Assembly: GCF_002575655.3 (NCBI RefSeq)
Contig: NC_053040.3
Coordinates: 224,764,628 to 224,828,627 of the forward strand
Reading direction: 5' to 3'
Length of the DNA: 64,000 bases
Origin: Aegilops tauschii subsp. strangulata
Taxonomy: Eukaryota; Streptophyta; Magnoliopsida; Poales; Poaceae
The notes beneath the pieces are model-generated. The model did not search any database, had not been told where the DNA came from, and saw nothing but the letters and a program-made list of their open reading frames with translations. The position numbers and the translations under genes are program-made. This document shows, piece after piece, positions 23,045-34,495 of the stretch; position 1 is the stretch's first letter; each line of letters begins with the position of its first letter.

Positions 23045-24208
23045 CTATCTACAACAACATAGACATGCAAAATACTATCAGGTACTAAGCTCATGATAAA
23101 TTAAAGTTCAATTAATCATATTACTAAAGAACTCCCACTTAGATAGACATCCCTCTAATCATCTAAGTGATCACGTGATCCATATCAACTAAACCATGTC
23201 CGATCATCACGTGAGATGGAGTAGTTTTCAATGGTGAACATCACTATGTTGATCATATCTACTATATGATTCACGCTCGACCTTTCAGTCTCAGTGTTCC
23301 GAGGCCATATCTGCATATGCTAGGCTCGTCAAGTTTAACCCGAGTATTCTGCATGTGCAAAACTGGTTTGCACCCGTTGTATGTGAACGTAGAGCTTATC
23401 ACACCCGATCATCACGTGGTGTCTCGGCACGACGAACTTTCGCAACGGTGCATACTCAGGGAGAACACTTGTACCTTGAAATTTAGTGAGAGATCATCTT
23501 ATAATGCTACCATCGAACTAAGCAAAATAAGATGCATAAAGGATAAACATCACATGCAATCAATATAAGTGATATGATATGGCCATCATCATCTTGTGCC
23601 TTTGATCTCCATCTCCAAAGCACCGTCATGATCACCATCGTCACTGGCGCGACACCTTGATCTCCATCGTAGCATCATTGTCGTCTCGCCAACTATTGCT
23701 TCTACGACTATCGCTACCGCTTAGTGATAAAGTAAATCAATTACATGGCGATTGCATTTCATACAATAAAGCGACAACCATATGGCTCCTGCCAGTTGCC
23801 GATAACTCTATTACAAAACATGATCATCTCATACAATAAAATTTAGCATCATGTCTTGACCATATCACATCACAACATGCCCTGCAAAAACAAGTTAGAC
23901 GTCCTCTACTTTGTTGTTGTAAGTTTTACGTGGCTGCTACGGGCTGAGCAAGAACCATTCTTACCTACGCATCAAGACCACAACGATTTTTCGTCAAGTA
24001 TGTGCTGTTTTAACCTTCAACAAGGACCGGGCGTAGCCACACTCGATTCAACTAAAGTTGGAGAAACTGACACCCGCTAGCCACCTGTGTGCGAAGCACG
24101 TCGGTAGAACCAGTCTCTTGTAAGCGTACGCGTAATGTCGGTCCAGGCCGCTTCATCCCACAACTCACCTGTGTTCTACTCGTGCATATAACATCTACGC
24201 ATAAACCT
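23045..24208 (-). other. Untranslated leader of Copia 1
   Basis: Between PBS and gag. It corresponds to 50814-52083 of Copia 2, sharing blocks such as CTCCCACTTAGATAGACATC and the Cys/Gly-poor repeat-free leader. No gene is supported; short frames here are not conserved between the two copies. Confidence 0.7.
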
Positions 24209-24221
24209 GGCTCGGATGCCA
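24209..24221 (-). other. Degenerate primer-binding site of Copia 1
   Basis: Minus strand TGGCATCCGAGCC adjoins the LTR end. It resembles the initiator tRNA-Met PBS TGGTATCAGAGC with substitutions. Confidence 0.7.
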
Positions 24222-24632
24222 CTATTGGGGAACGTAGTAATTTCAAACATTTCCTACGCACACGCAAGATCATGGTGATGCATAGCAACGAGAGGGGAGA
24301 GTGTTGTCTACGTACCCTCGTAGACTGTAAGCGGAAGCGTTATGACAACACGGTTGATGTAGTCGTACATCTTCACGATCGACCGATCCTAGCACCGAAA
24401 GTACGGCACCTCCGCGATCTGCACACGTTCGGCTCTGTGACGTACCACAAACTCACGATCCAGCAGAGTGTCGAGGGAGAGATTCGTCAACACGATGGCA
24501 TGACGACAGTGATGATGAAGCTACCGGCACAGGGCTTCGCCTAAGCACTGCAACAATATGACCGAGGTGGATTATGGTGGAAGGGGCACCGCACACGACT
24601 AAGAGATCAATGATCAACTTGTGTGTTCTAGG

Positions 24633-24637
24633 GTGCC
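24633..24637. repeat. TSD gtgcc (left copy) of the solo LTR
   Basis: gtgcc is repeated at 26149-26153. Confidence 0.93.
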
Positions 24638-26148
24638 TGATAACCCACAAGTATAGGGGATCAATTGTAGCCTCTTTCGATAAGTAAGAGTGTCGAACCC
24701 AACGAGGAGCTAAAGGTAGAACAAATATTCCCTCAAGTTCTATCAACCACCGATACAACTCTACACACGCTTAACGTTCGCTTTACCTTGAACAAGTATG
24801 AAACTAGAAGTACTTTGTAGGTGTTGTTGGATACGTTTGCAAGATAATAAAGAGCACGTAAATAAAAAGTAGGGGCTGTTTAGATAAAGACACAATAAAG
24901 TTAGTATAGCGAGTGTGGAAAAGTGGTGGTAGGAGTTGCGAAATTGTCCCTAAGCAATTGACTACTTTACAAGACCGATAGCAAGTTTTATGTGGGAGAG
25001 GCCACTGCTAGCATGTCATCCCTGACTTGGAATTCTATGCACTTATGATTGGAACTATTAGCAAGCATCCGCAACTACTAACGTGCATTAAGGTAAAACC
25101 CAACCATAGCATTAAGATATATTGGTCCCCCTTCAATCCCGTATGCATCTATTTCTATGCTAGGTAGAAGCTTCTGTCACTCTTGCCCTCCAATACATAG
25201 TCCTATCAACATACAACTAGCCCTATGGTGTGATCCACGCGCGCGCTCATATGATGGGCACCAAAGGACAGCAACATAACCACAAGCAAATTAAATCAAT
25301 CATAGCAATTCATCAACCACTGGTAGGACAACGAAAGTCTACTCAGACATCATAGGATGGCAACACATCATTGGATAATAATATGAAGCATAAAGCACCA
25401 TGTTCAAGTAGAGGGTACAGCGGGTTGCGGGAGAGTGGACCGCTGTAGATAGAGGGGGGAACGTGATGGAGATGTTGGTGAAGATGGCGGAGGTGTTGGT
25501 GTAGATCGCGGTGATGATGATGGTCACGGCAGTGTTCCGGCGCTACCGGAAGAGAGGGGGAGAGGGGGCCCCTTCTTCTTCTTCATTGACCTCCTCCCTA
25601 GATGGGAGAAGGGTTTCCCCTCTGGTCCTTGGCCTCCATGGCATGGGAGGGGCGAAAGCCCCTCCGAGATTGGATATGTCTTTCTGTCTCTCTCTGTTTC
25701 TGCGTCTGGTCTTCTGCCCTTTCACCGTTTCGTATATATATGGAGATCTGTAAGTCCGATTGGATTGAAACCTTCGCCCAGATTTTTCTCCGAAAATTAG
25801 CTTTCTTGCGGCAAAAGAATAGCAACAACCGCCTTACGAGGGGCCCACGAGGGGGGCAGGCGCGCCCCCTGCCTCGTGCCCCCCTTGGGCACCGTCTCGC
25901 GTTGATTCTTCTTCCCATATTCTCCAAATATTACAAAAATATTCTCCGTCCGTTTTTATCCCGTTTGGATTCCGTTTGATATGGGGTTTCTGCGAAACAT
26001 AAAACATGCAACAAACAGGAACTGGCACTGGGCACTGGATCAATATGTTAGTCCCAAAAATAATACAAAAAGTTGCCAAAAGTATATGAAAGTTGTATAA
26101 TATTGGCATGGAAAAATAAAAAATTATAGATACGACGGAGACGTATCA
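24638..26148 (-). mobile_element. Solo LTR of a Gypsy element starting TGATACGTCTCCGTCGTATC
   Basis: 1511 bp with TG...CA ends (TGATACGTCTCCGTCG at the minus-strand start, GGGTTATCA at the end). Perfect gtgcc TSDs flank it and no internal domain is present, which is the signature of intra-element LTR-LTR recombination. A TATA-like run sits at 25732-25743. Its LTR is related to, but clearly diverged from, the Sabrina-like LTRs in this window. Confidence 0.92.
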
Positions 26149-26153
26149 GTGCC
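26149..26153. repeat. TSD gtgcc (right copy)
   Basis: Matches 24633-24637. Confidence 0.93.
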
Positions 26154-27489
26154 CCTGCCCCCGTATATAAAGGAGCAAGGGGGAGGCCGGCCGGCCCTTG
26201 GGGCGCGCCAATGAGGGGAGGAGTCCTCCTCCTAGTAGGAGTAGGACTCCCCCTTTCCTAGTCCAACTAGGAGGAGGAAGGGGGGGGAGGAAGGAGAGGG
26301 ACGGAGGGAGGGAACGAGGGGGCGCCGCCCACCCTTCCTTGTCCAATTCGGACTCCCAAGGGGGGGCGCGGCCAGCCCTATGGCCCCTCCTCTCTCTCTC
26401 TCACAAGGCCCATGTTGGCCCATTAGTTCCCCTGGGGGTTCCGATAACCCCCCGGCACTCCGATAATTATCCGGTGACCCCCGGAACTCATCCGGCTTCC
26501 GAATATAGTCATCCAATATATCAATATTTATGTCTCGACCATTTAGAGACTCCTCATCATGTCCGTGATCACATCCGGGACTCCGAACTATCTTCGGTAC
26601 ATCAAAACACAGAAACTCATAATACTGATCGTCACCGAACGTTAAGCGTGCGGACCCTACGGGTTCAAGAACTATGTAGACATGACCGAGACACGTCTCC
26701 GGTCAATAACCAATTGCGGAACCTGGATGTTCATATTGGCTCCTACATATTCTACGAAGATCTTTATCGGTCAAACCGCATAACAACATACGTTGTTCCC
26801 TTTGTCATCGGTATGTTACGTGCCCGAGATTCGATCGTCGGTATCTCAATACCTAGTTCAATCTCATTACAGACAAGTCTCTTTACTCATTCCGTACTGC
26901 ATCATCCCACAACTAACTCATTAGTCACATTGCTTGCAAGGCTTATTGTGATGTGCACTACCGAGAGGGCCCAGAGATACCTCTCCGACAATCAGAGTGA
27001 CAAATCCTAATCTCGATCTATGCCAACTCAACAAGTACCATCGGATACACCTGTAAAGCACCTTTATAATCACCCAGTTACATTGTGATGTTTGGTAGCA
27101 CACAAAGTGTTCCTCTGGTATTCGGGAGTTGCATAATCTCATAGTCATAGGAACATGTATAAGTCATGAAGAAAGCAATAGCAATATACTAAACGATCAA
27201 GTGCTAAGCTAACGGAATGGGTCAAGTCAATCACATCATTCTCTAATGATGTGATCCCGTTAATCAAATGAAAACTCATGTCTATGGCTAGGAAACTTAA
27301 CCATCTTTGATTCAACGAGCTAGTCAAGTAGAGGAATACTAGTGACACTCTGTTTGTCTATGTATTCACACATGTATTAAGTTTCCGGTTAATACAATTA
27401 TAGCATGAATAATAAACATTTATCATGATATAAGGAAATATAAATAACAACTTTATTATTGCCCCTAGGGCATATTTCCTTCACAGCGT

Positions 27490-27560
27490 ACTTGGCAACT
27501 GCAGTTGTTGCCACATGGCAACTACAGTGCAATGCACATGGCAACTGGAGTTGTTTCCAC
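27490..27560 (+). repeat. CATGGCAACTGCAGTT-type repeats, cluster 1
   Basis: Three copies (27492, 27513, 27535) of ATGGCAACT(G/A)(C/G)AGTTG lie in non-coding DNA next to Copia 1. Confidence 0.75.
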
Positions 27561-27661
27561 GTGGACACTTTCTAATTTGAAACTACAGTTCACATTCTGC
27601 ACTCTTTTTCACAATAACTTGTTGTTACCAAGTTTCCTAACCCACTGTTTTATCTTTCCAG

Positions 27662-29320
27662 CCACCCCTGAGGAGATTTCACCGTCACTTGATGAAGCTT
27701 ATCGCAGGATTGAGGAGGAAGCATTGAAGAGGAGGTCCTCACGGGGTCAGGGGCAATCAAGTTCTAACATGCCCGCTGAGTCTGTATCTGAGGATACTGT
27801 TAGAAGTGCCACCCCTGGATCTGTGAGGCAGAATAGGGTAGTTCACGCACCACCCATGGATGACTATGAGCCCGAAGTTAAGGCCACAAAGGATCAGAAC
27901 CATTTGTACGATATTGCCAATCGTTTTGGAAATGCGAGGTCGAACAGCAAGCACATGAATGAGCTGAAAGCGTAATGTCCACACCACATAACCCCTCATT
28001 TGATTTTCTCTGATATTTTTCCTTTGCTATTCCAGCCATGCATTGTTTATGTTTTTATTTTATTTTATTTAATAGACATGATTCTTTCATGTTATATCAT
28101 TTTCATACAGCTCATGTTTGGACAGAACCAAAATCATACAATGTGATGCGACATACGTCGACCTGGGTGATCTTGCCGAGTCTGTGAGGCCACTTGGTAA
28201 AATGTCGAAGAATGTAGTTGCGTGTGGGATTGACTTCATCAACAGGCATACGGATATTTGTCCTGACAAGACGACCATGCAGTACAGCGTGACCTGCAAA
28301 ATATGGGATGGTGACTTCCACCATAAAATCTTGAGGAAGAATTTTGCCGCACATGGTGAATTCAAGCTCACACTGAAGAAATATGTGAGTGTTCCTTCTT
28401 GTTGTACATATTTCTTCCATGTTATGTTTTGTCAGTAGCCATGCTTCATATGTGGCAACAGCTGCCATGTAAAATATGTTTGACCGTTTAATGCAACTTA
28501 TGTGGCAACTTCACTTAAAATATTGGGCAACTTTGTTTATACATGGATGGCAACTTCTTTTAATTACACATGGAAAATAATCATTCCCCGTGGGTGCATT
28601 TTTTGGACCCTTCCTGCTTTGTCATTCATCTACCTCTTACTGCATCCGACAATATCTTTACATATCATTTTTCCAATTACATCATTTCCTGTTTTTGATG
28701 TGAACTCTGCTTTTTCTTTCCTTTATTTTACTTGCAGGTCATGTTCCCCATGTTCCAGGAGCTTGCACCGACAACCCAGATGACAAGTGTGGTCACCACT
28801 ATGCGATTTGCCTTGACCTGAAGAAGCAACGATTTGAGGTTCTTGATTCAATGCGTTCAGAAGCTGATGAAGACCTTACTACACATGCTGAATTCTTTAT
28901 CAACAACCTGAAAGAGACATGGAACCATCACTACGAAAACTCAAAGGTCCAGATCAGTCATTTTCCAATCAAGTATGTCGCGACTACAAAACAAGGAAAC
29001 CGGTAATTACTATCTTTTTCATGTGTCCTCCACATCAATCATAAACCTTTGTCACCTCTGCATTGAAGTTTATGATTTTTTCTGTTCTCTTGAGTTCACT
29101 TGATTCTTTTCTTTATAGGAAGGACTGTGGCTTTCACAATTTGGAATACCTTGCAAAGTGGGAAGGTCGACGGGTCCCTGTCGTCACAGCTACAATGGTC
29201 GTCGAGCTTCGTAAAATATACACATGGATCTGGTTGATGAATGAAGATGTCAACACACGGGCCAACGCACGAGAGTTCATAGAGGAAGCTGTGAAAAAGG
29301 CCAACAAGAAGTACAAGTGA
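27662..29320 (+). pseudogene. Ulp1-like (C48) cysteine protease gene of the MULE, 5' truncated
   Basis: Four exons can be read: 27662-27971, 28111-28384, 28738-29002 and 29119-29320 (TGA). All have AG/GT borders and phases that connect. C48 family members cleave SUMO-like isopeptide bonds. The catalytic residues are visible: His in CGHHYAICLDL (28797-28799), Asp in FEVLDS (28845-28847), Gln in TTKQGNR and Cys in KDCGFH (29126-29128). A one-base frameshift near 28765-28775 in the third exon separates the VMFPMFQELAP start from the His block, so the gene is broken. Earlier exons are missing, because Copia 1 inserted at 27483 and the rest is outside the window. The first visible exon is Ser/Arg/Glu-rich. 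A host ULP gene is less likely given the transposase next door. Confidence 0.75.
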
Positions 29321-30181
29321 TCACGTGATGCTCCATACCGCATGCCTACCTTACATTCTGTGGCTGAGGAATGTAAGGTATCAACTTGTTCTTTTTAGAA
29401 CTATGTCCGTGTGCTATGTTATGACTGCATCCCCCGCAGTCTAGTATATAGTGGTGGCGTGTGAGTGCCATTGAATATTTGTAATATATGTGTGGATATG
29501 AACCTGCTTAGGTGTGACAACAGCTACGTTTATGTTCACTACTATTATGTGTTTGTGGTTGGTAGTACCAGTTGGGTGTTTGAATGCCTCTATGATGCCT
29601 GAAACATGGCAAATATAGTTGATCAGGGACGGTTAGTTAAAGTAATCGTTCCGTTTTTAGTTTTTTGGGTTTTTTGCATTGCTAACTGTATCGGTTAGTA
29701 TGGTAGGTAGTTCATAAGCAACCGCTCTCTCGTGTTTTTGCATGTGATCGTTTCAACTAGTTTGTTCATAGTATGTATACAATACAATATGTGTGGAAAA
29801 AATGCGTGGTTTGAAAACAGAAATCTACGCGATGGCAGATTCAGTAGAAATTACACGGCAGATTCGATGGAAGCTGCCATGGCAGATTTAGTAGCACATA
29901 CGTGGCAATTCTAGTCATTCATACATGGCATTTTCTTCAAATTCTGATGTCCACCAACAGTCATTCTCCCATTTTTATAAATCTTGACCATCTACCTTAC
30001 AAAAATGTCACCAACACCCAAGTTACAATCCTCCATAGTTGCTTACGGATTGCCCATCCCTTTCTTTGTTTTCTTGTGCTTTGCTTGAATTTCCAACCCC
30101 GATTTGTATCTCACCTCTTTTGGACGCCCTTTTGTGATGGAACGGGGCGGGTTCCTGACTTGGGTTTGCGTGCTTGCTGTT
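29321..30181. other. Intergenic region between the convergent MULE genes
   Basis: No gene. It contains diverged ATGGCA(A/G)-type words (29608, 29835-29930), including GGCAGATT(C/T)AGTAG repeats. Both genes end into it, so terminators or poly(A) sites should be here, but none is distinctive. Confidence 0.55.
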
Positions 30182-30772
30182 CTAGACCCTACCTCTGATT
30201 TTTTTAGATGATGGACCCATGGACGAAGGCACACTTGAGGTGTGGGGGAACCTGTGTAAGGCTTCTTCAGCCTTTCTGTTTTTGATCTCTTCAAGCTCTC
30301 TTTTCAGGGCCTTCCTGTGTTTTTCTGCCACCCTCACTGTCTCATCACTCTTGCATGCTTCATCTATTAGTTCAGCATAGTTCTTGGTCAACACAACGTG
30401 CCTCACGGCGTCCATGGTTGCCTCTGGTCTCTCATCATGCACAACCAAAACTGCATTTGATGTTTGTGGCCCCAACGCATCATCAGCGTCCCAAGTCCAT
30501 GGCGCCGTATGAAATGTCGGGGCAATCACGTTACTGCGTGCATGTCCATTACTTTTAGTATGTGACAGCACACAATCATGTCCTGTTCGAATTTGCAGCA
30601 TTGGCAGTAGTATTCGCCTTCATTTATCGAGGCCTTCACAAAGTAGTTCCTTCCCTTATCCGGGTCTTCAGGTTCTGAATCGGACATGCCCAAGAGAGAA
30701 CACACGTTGAACGTATGTTCGTCCACCTGGTAAGCTGTGTACATGCTGGCACGCTTTATTTCTTCCTGGAAT

Positions 30773-31256
30773 CTGCATGTTTTTGTGCTTTATTAATTTC
30801 TTATATGATGTTTGTAGCACCTTATGTTGAGGTAGGTCGTAACATAGCAAATGTATCTAAAATCAATGATGGCATGGAAATCTTTATTTTTTCCCACATT
30901 TTTCTTGGTTTGTTTGTTTTCCACAGGGCAACTGCATGATATCCCACATGGCAACTGCATAACATTTAACATGGCAAATGCAGTTTATTTAACATGGCAA
31001 ATGGAGTTTTGTCTCACATGTCAACTACATATCATTTCACATGGCAACTACAGTTCATTACTCATGGCAACTACAGTTCAACACACATGGTAACTATAGT
31101 TGATTTCACATGGCAACTACAGATCATGCTTATAATGTACTCAGAGGCTATTTTCAATAGATCAACAAGTCAAAAAGTTGGCAACTGCATTGCATTCTAC
31201 ATGGCACCTACTATCTTCATGCTTGTGCAAATAAGACGGTAAGATAATCCATTTAC
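30773..31256 (-). repeat. Intron of the transposase gene filled with CATGGCAACT repeats, cluster 2
   Basis: About nine copies of an ACATGGCAACT(A/G)CAGTT-type unit at 30925-31110, roughly every 23-25 bases and diverged, with one more near 31200. None extends into the flanking exons. Confidence 0.8.
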
Positions 31257-32967
31257 TTGTGAAAAATTTTGTTGGTATATATCTTGCTCATCTGCCTCTC
31301 CATCAGTAAATATGTTAGCAATTTAGGCTGCTTGAGCACGGTGTTTGCTTCTTGCTGTAGCTTAGATCCCAGTATTTTCTGTTGCAAAGCTGTGTATTGC
31401 TTGGCAAACTGCAGCAATGAGTTGCCAGGGCTCACGTACCGCTTCAAAACAGCATTGAACCCCTCGCTGCGCTGAGTAGTCTGCAGAAATGGGAAGAAGC
31501 ACTGCATGAAGTAGGCCGGCACCCAGTACATTCGCTTCTCCCACAGGCTAGTAAGTGTCTCGTTGTCTTGGACTTGGTATGTTTCAATCATAGACGTCTA
31601 GCTCCGTTCAAACTCCTCCACCGTCAAGCTGTGGTCCACGCACAACTCGAATGCCTTGTGTAGCTCTGGACGGTCAGCAAAGAATGGTCCTAGCGTCTCC
31701 TCGGCCTTCTTAATAATATGCCACCTGCAGTGCCTGTGCACTGCTAACGGAAAGAGCTCCTCTATGCCTGCACGCATGCTAAAATCCTGGTCTGTTATTA
31801 TGTTCATCGAAGAAAGTCCACCCATGCACTCCAAGAAGGTTTTGAACAGCCAAGTGTAACCATCCGTATCTTTGTTCCGAACAAGTCCGCAACAGAACTG
31901 CAATGACTGATTGTGGTTATTTAGTCCTATGAATGGAGCGCAGGGCATCTTGTACATATTAGTGAGATATGTCACATCGAATGAAATGCAATCACGGAAA
32001 TGTTTGTAGGCTCTTCTTGCAGCACCATCCACCCAATACATATTTCTGACACGGTCCTCATCGTCCAATCTTATCCTGTGGAAGAAATCAGTATCTACTT
32101 TTGCTTTGTCTTTGAAGTAGGCTATTGTGTCTTCTATGTCAGCCAACCTGCTCTCTCTACGACACTTTGCCTTTAGGTTTATGACGTCTGCTGGTATGCA
32201 GGGCATGCTACTCAATCTACCATCTCCGCTGTGGATTAGGGACAGTATTTGGACCATTCTTGATGGACCGACGTTACAATCATGTAGCAATTTTACGAAT
32301 TTCTTCTCGATGGGGCTGAATCCTCTATGGGCGCTCAGAAATTTTACCAGGTCAAACTTCTTTATGAGTTCGTGGTTGTGTTCGTCGAAATATTCGGTGA
32401 CCACCCACCATGCTCCATCTGCGTTTAGCTTACACCGGACAGGGCATTTCGTCTTGACAATGATACCTCTCTTTCGTTCTGGCACGACAGGCGCAACACC
32501 TTTACCCTTCTTGTTCCTTCGTGCATTGTAGCACCTTATCTCACCTCTGCTGTACTCGTTAGTTTTTTTAATTTTCCTATGGTATTCGGTGTTCACCGCA
32601 AACCCATGGAACATTGCATATATCTGGTAGAATTCCTTGGCATCTTCAAACGAACCAAATCTCTGCCCAACATACGGTGGTTGAGGTATCATGATTTCCA
32701 ATTTCCCATCTTATTCATCCCCTTGTGCTTCGTCATCAGTTTCATCATTCACTTCAGTATCGGCGGTTGTTTCATCTGCTTGAGTGTTGCTTGTGCTGGT
32801 GTGCAAAGGTGTGCTTGTCATCATTGCTGGAATGATTGCCAGTTCCGACACTGGTTCTGCATTGTTTGTGGCAGCATTGTTGACTTGCTGGTGGAACGCT
32901 CCTTCCGTGTGCTCGGAGGTTCCCGCAGTAGATGTCCCCGCGCCGCTGTTGATTGTAGTTGAAGGTC

Positions 32968-33423
32968 CTGCAAAAAAAAAACAGGTACGTGTGTAAGCAT
33001 TGCTTGAATGGTAGGTTTATCGTAACGGAATATAGCAACTGCATCTGATTTGGCATGATATCATTCATATAGCAAGCCATGGCATCTGCAACTGGCCATG
33101 CATGGCAACTGCAGTTTTTCAGCCATGGCAGCTACACTTCAACAAACATGGCAGCTACCGTTGCCAAGACATGGCAACCGACATCTTTAACATCAAAACT
33201 TGCATTCTAGGTACGAGCCCACTAGGCAAATGGAGTTAATCACGAATGTTGTACACACGCAGACAGTAATTGAACAAATCCTGAAGACAATAGGTGACTA
33301 TTTGAACGTGTCCACTTGGTAGCATTTTTGTTGTTTGCCGCCACCATCGTGACAAATCCACTTTCCCCCATGCCTTTCCACAAAAGTAAATGCACTTTTG
33401 TTTGTTGGTTCACATATTTTTAC
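32968..33423 (-). repeat. Intron of the transposase gene with repeat cluster 3
   Basis: Between the 33424-33554 and 31257-32967 exons. Copies of the CATGGCA(A/G)CT unit lie at about 33030-33180. The acceptor side is a T-run followed by CAG on the minus strand (32968-32980). Confidence 0.7.
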
Positions 33424-33584
33424 CTTCTTGTGCCGCATGTGCTAATCGAAGCTGGTCTGTCATTACAATTTGCTGTGTTCTATCTGCAATAGCGATGGCC
33501 TGCAACGTGAAGCTTGCCACGATACGTTTGTCGATGTGGTTCCACCATAACAACCTGCGATCATTAGCAGTTGGTCAATGCATG

Positions 33585-33790
33585 GCAACTGTAGTTTGTA
33601 CAACATGGCACATGTAGTGGTTCAACCATGGCAAACCGATTTGTTCACACTTGGCATCCACAGTTGTTTAGACATTGCAATCACAGTTGATTAGACATGG
33701 CAACTGCAGTTGATTAGACATGGCAACTGCAGTTGTCCAGACATGGCAACTGCAGTTGACCAGACACGGCAACTGCGTTTTGTCAAGACA
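33585..33790 (+). repeat. Repeat cluster 4: near-perfect 23-bp tandem array
   Basis: The best-preserved array. Four consecutive 23-bp units start at about 33696, each ACATGGCAACTGCAGTTG plus five variable bases, with looser copies upstream from 33590. Each unit contains the 12-bp palindrome CAACTGCAGTTG. Confidence 0.85.
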
Positions 33791-33889
33791 CCACGTAAAC
33801 ACCAATGTCACCTATGTTCCTTCTCCTGATTCACTGTCCACAAAATCACTTCATACGACTCACATGTGTACAACGTTGATGGCAGGTAC

Positions 33890-34354
33890 CTGGTTGCCGC
33901 TTGTTGCCACGTGCTGCATGATGGTCCTGCGTTTTTCCATAAAACTCGTAAGTCTTTGCCATCCTTGCAAGTTTAATTTCATGGCCACATCAGTATGCTT
34001 CCTTCGTATGCGGTACCTTGATTTGCCACATTGGCTACTTGAAGTTGGTGTCCCGTACATTTATGAGCGTTAGCGCCCTGTGTTTGAACTTGCCATGGTA
34101 TCCCAGTGTGTGTGGTTGTGTCATAAGAACCTGCGAATAATGACATTGTAGGACATAAGTAGAATGCCATTTTCCTCGTCACAAACATGGCAGCTGTCCA
34201 TTTTTTGATCATGCATCATACCGATGTTCGCGTACTGCTCTAGTAGTGGCAGCAATGGCCCTATGGAAATGAGTTGATTGTACTCTGCTGCATCCCAAGG
34301 GGGCGCTTCTGGCCTTTGAGAAAACCAAGGATCGGTGCCATCTTCATGATTCAC
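33890..34354 (-). other. Candidate upstream exons of the transposase gene
   Basis: An open stretch at 34060-33890 (WQRLTSFMEKRRTIMQHVATSGNQ) ends at a donor-like CAG|GTACC. Another at 34354-34121 (DPWFSQRPEAPPWD, DSCHVCDEENG) precedes an acceptor-like TTCGCAG. Their phases do not connect cleanly to the 33554 exon, so the gene's 5' structure is unresolved. Confidence 0.35.
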
Positions 34355-34360
34355 TTTTCT

Positions 34361-34490
34361 GCTTTTTCTCCCACTGTGTTTTCAGTCACTTCATGAATAA
34401 GAACACATGAATATTCAAAAATGCATTCATGTTGTTTGCACATACAAGAAAACACGACAATCTTATCATATTTCTTGTATAGACAACCAA
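34361..34490. other. MULE non-coding DNA next to Gypsy 2
   Basis: A+T-rich, with no gene or repeat recognised. It rejoins 44114 across Gypsy 2. Confidence 0.5.
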
Positions 34491-34495
34491 TACAT
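34491..34495. repeat. TSD tacat (left copy) of Gypsy 2
   Basis: tacat is repeated at 44109-44113. Confidence 0.93.

Larger units (their letters stand above)
1..27483 (-). mobile_element. Copia LTR retrotransposon 1 (Angela/BARE-1/WIS type), left end outside window
   Basis: A minus-strand Copia element. Its 5' LTR lies at the right (24223-27483, interrupted), then leader, gag and pol run leftwards to 21354, resume at 493 and leave the window at position 1. The LTR terminus reads TGAAGGAAATATGCCCTAGG on the minus strand, close to the Angela/BARE-1/WIS start. It has been split by a Sabrina-like Gypsy (494-21348) and a solo LTR (24638-26148). The 3' LTR is not in view. The flank after its right end is cagcg (27484-27488), so the matching TSD copy should lie left of the window. 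Its coding part is close to that of Copia 2 at 46812-50813. Confidence 0.85.
24223..27483 (-). repeat. 5' LTR of Copia 1, interrupted by a solo LTR
   Basis: Removing 24638-26153 leaves about 1.74 kb, the size of an Angela/BARE LTR (Copia 2 has 1721 bp). The outer end is TGAAGGAAATATGCCC. The inner end reads TATTGGGG on the plus strand where Copia 2 has TGTTGGGG, so the terminal CA is mutated to TA on the minus strand. A TATA-like stretch (TTTATATACGG on the minus strand) lies at 26163-26173. The open frames inside (24089-24544 and 26198-27010, +) are LTR shadows. Confidence 0.85.
30182..33554 (-). pseudogene. FAR1-type MULE transposase gene
   Basis: Minus-strand exons with phase-consistent junctions: 33554-33424, 32967-31257 and 30772-30182. 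The central exon has a FAR1 DNA-binding zinc finger (EDAKEFYQIYAMFHGFAVN, then Cys residues and DEHNHEL). The MULE transposase core follows: Asp in SFDVTYLTN (31976-31978), Asp in NIITDQDF, HRHCRWHI, and Glu in TTQRSEGFNAVLK. The last exon has a SWIM zinc finger, YCQCCKFEQDMIVCCHILKV, and a C-terminal WTWDADDAL plus coiled coil. Defects are TAA at 32711-32713, TAG at 31598-31600 (in a place where a Trp codon fits) and a frameshift near 30535 after the SWIM. The enzyme would cut and join the element's terminal inverted repeats. The related host genes FAR1/FHY3 are domesticated versions, but the decay and context favour a transposon. Confidence 0.82.

Noticed and set aside
26198..27010. 270-codon plus-strand frame
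   Set aside because: It is antisense to the Copia 1 LTR, has no domain, and LTRs of this family do not encode proteins.
32127..32531. 134-codon plus-strand frame
   Set aside because: Antisense to the FAR1-type transposase exon, which has clear conserved motifs on the other strand.
30182..33554. A functional host FAR1/FHY3-like gene
   Set aside because: Two in-frame stops and a frameshift break it, and it sits beside a decayed Ulp1-like gene and repeats in the style of a MULE.
33585..33790. Regularly spaced short repeats resembling a CRISPR array
   Set aside because: The genome is eukaryotic, the spacers are only about five bases, and similar units are scattered through introns of a transposon. 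No cas genes are present.
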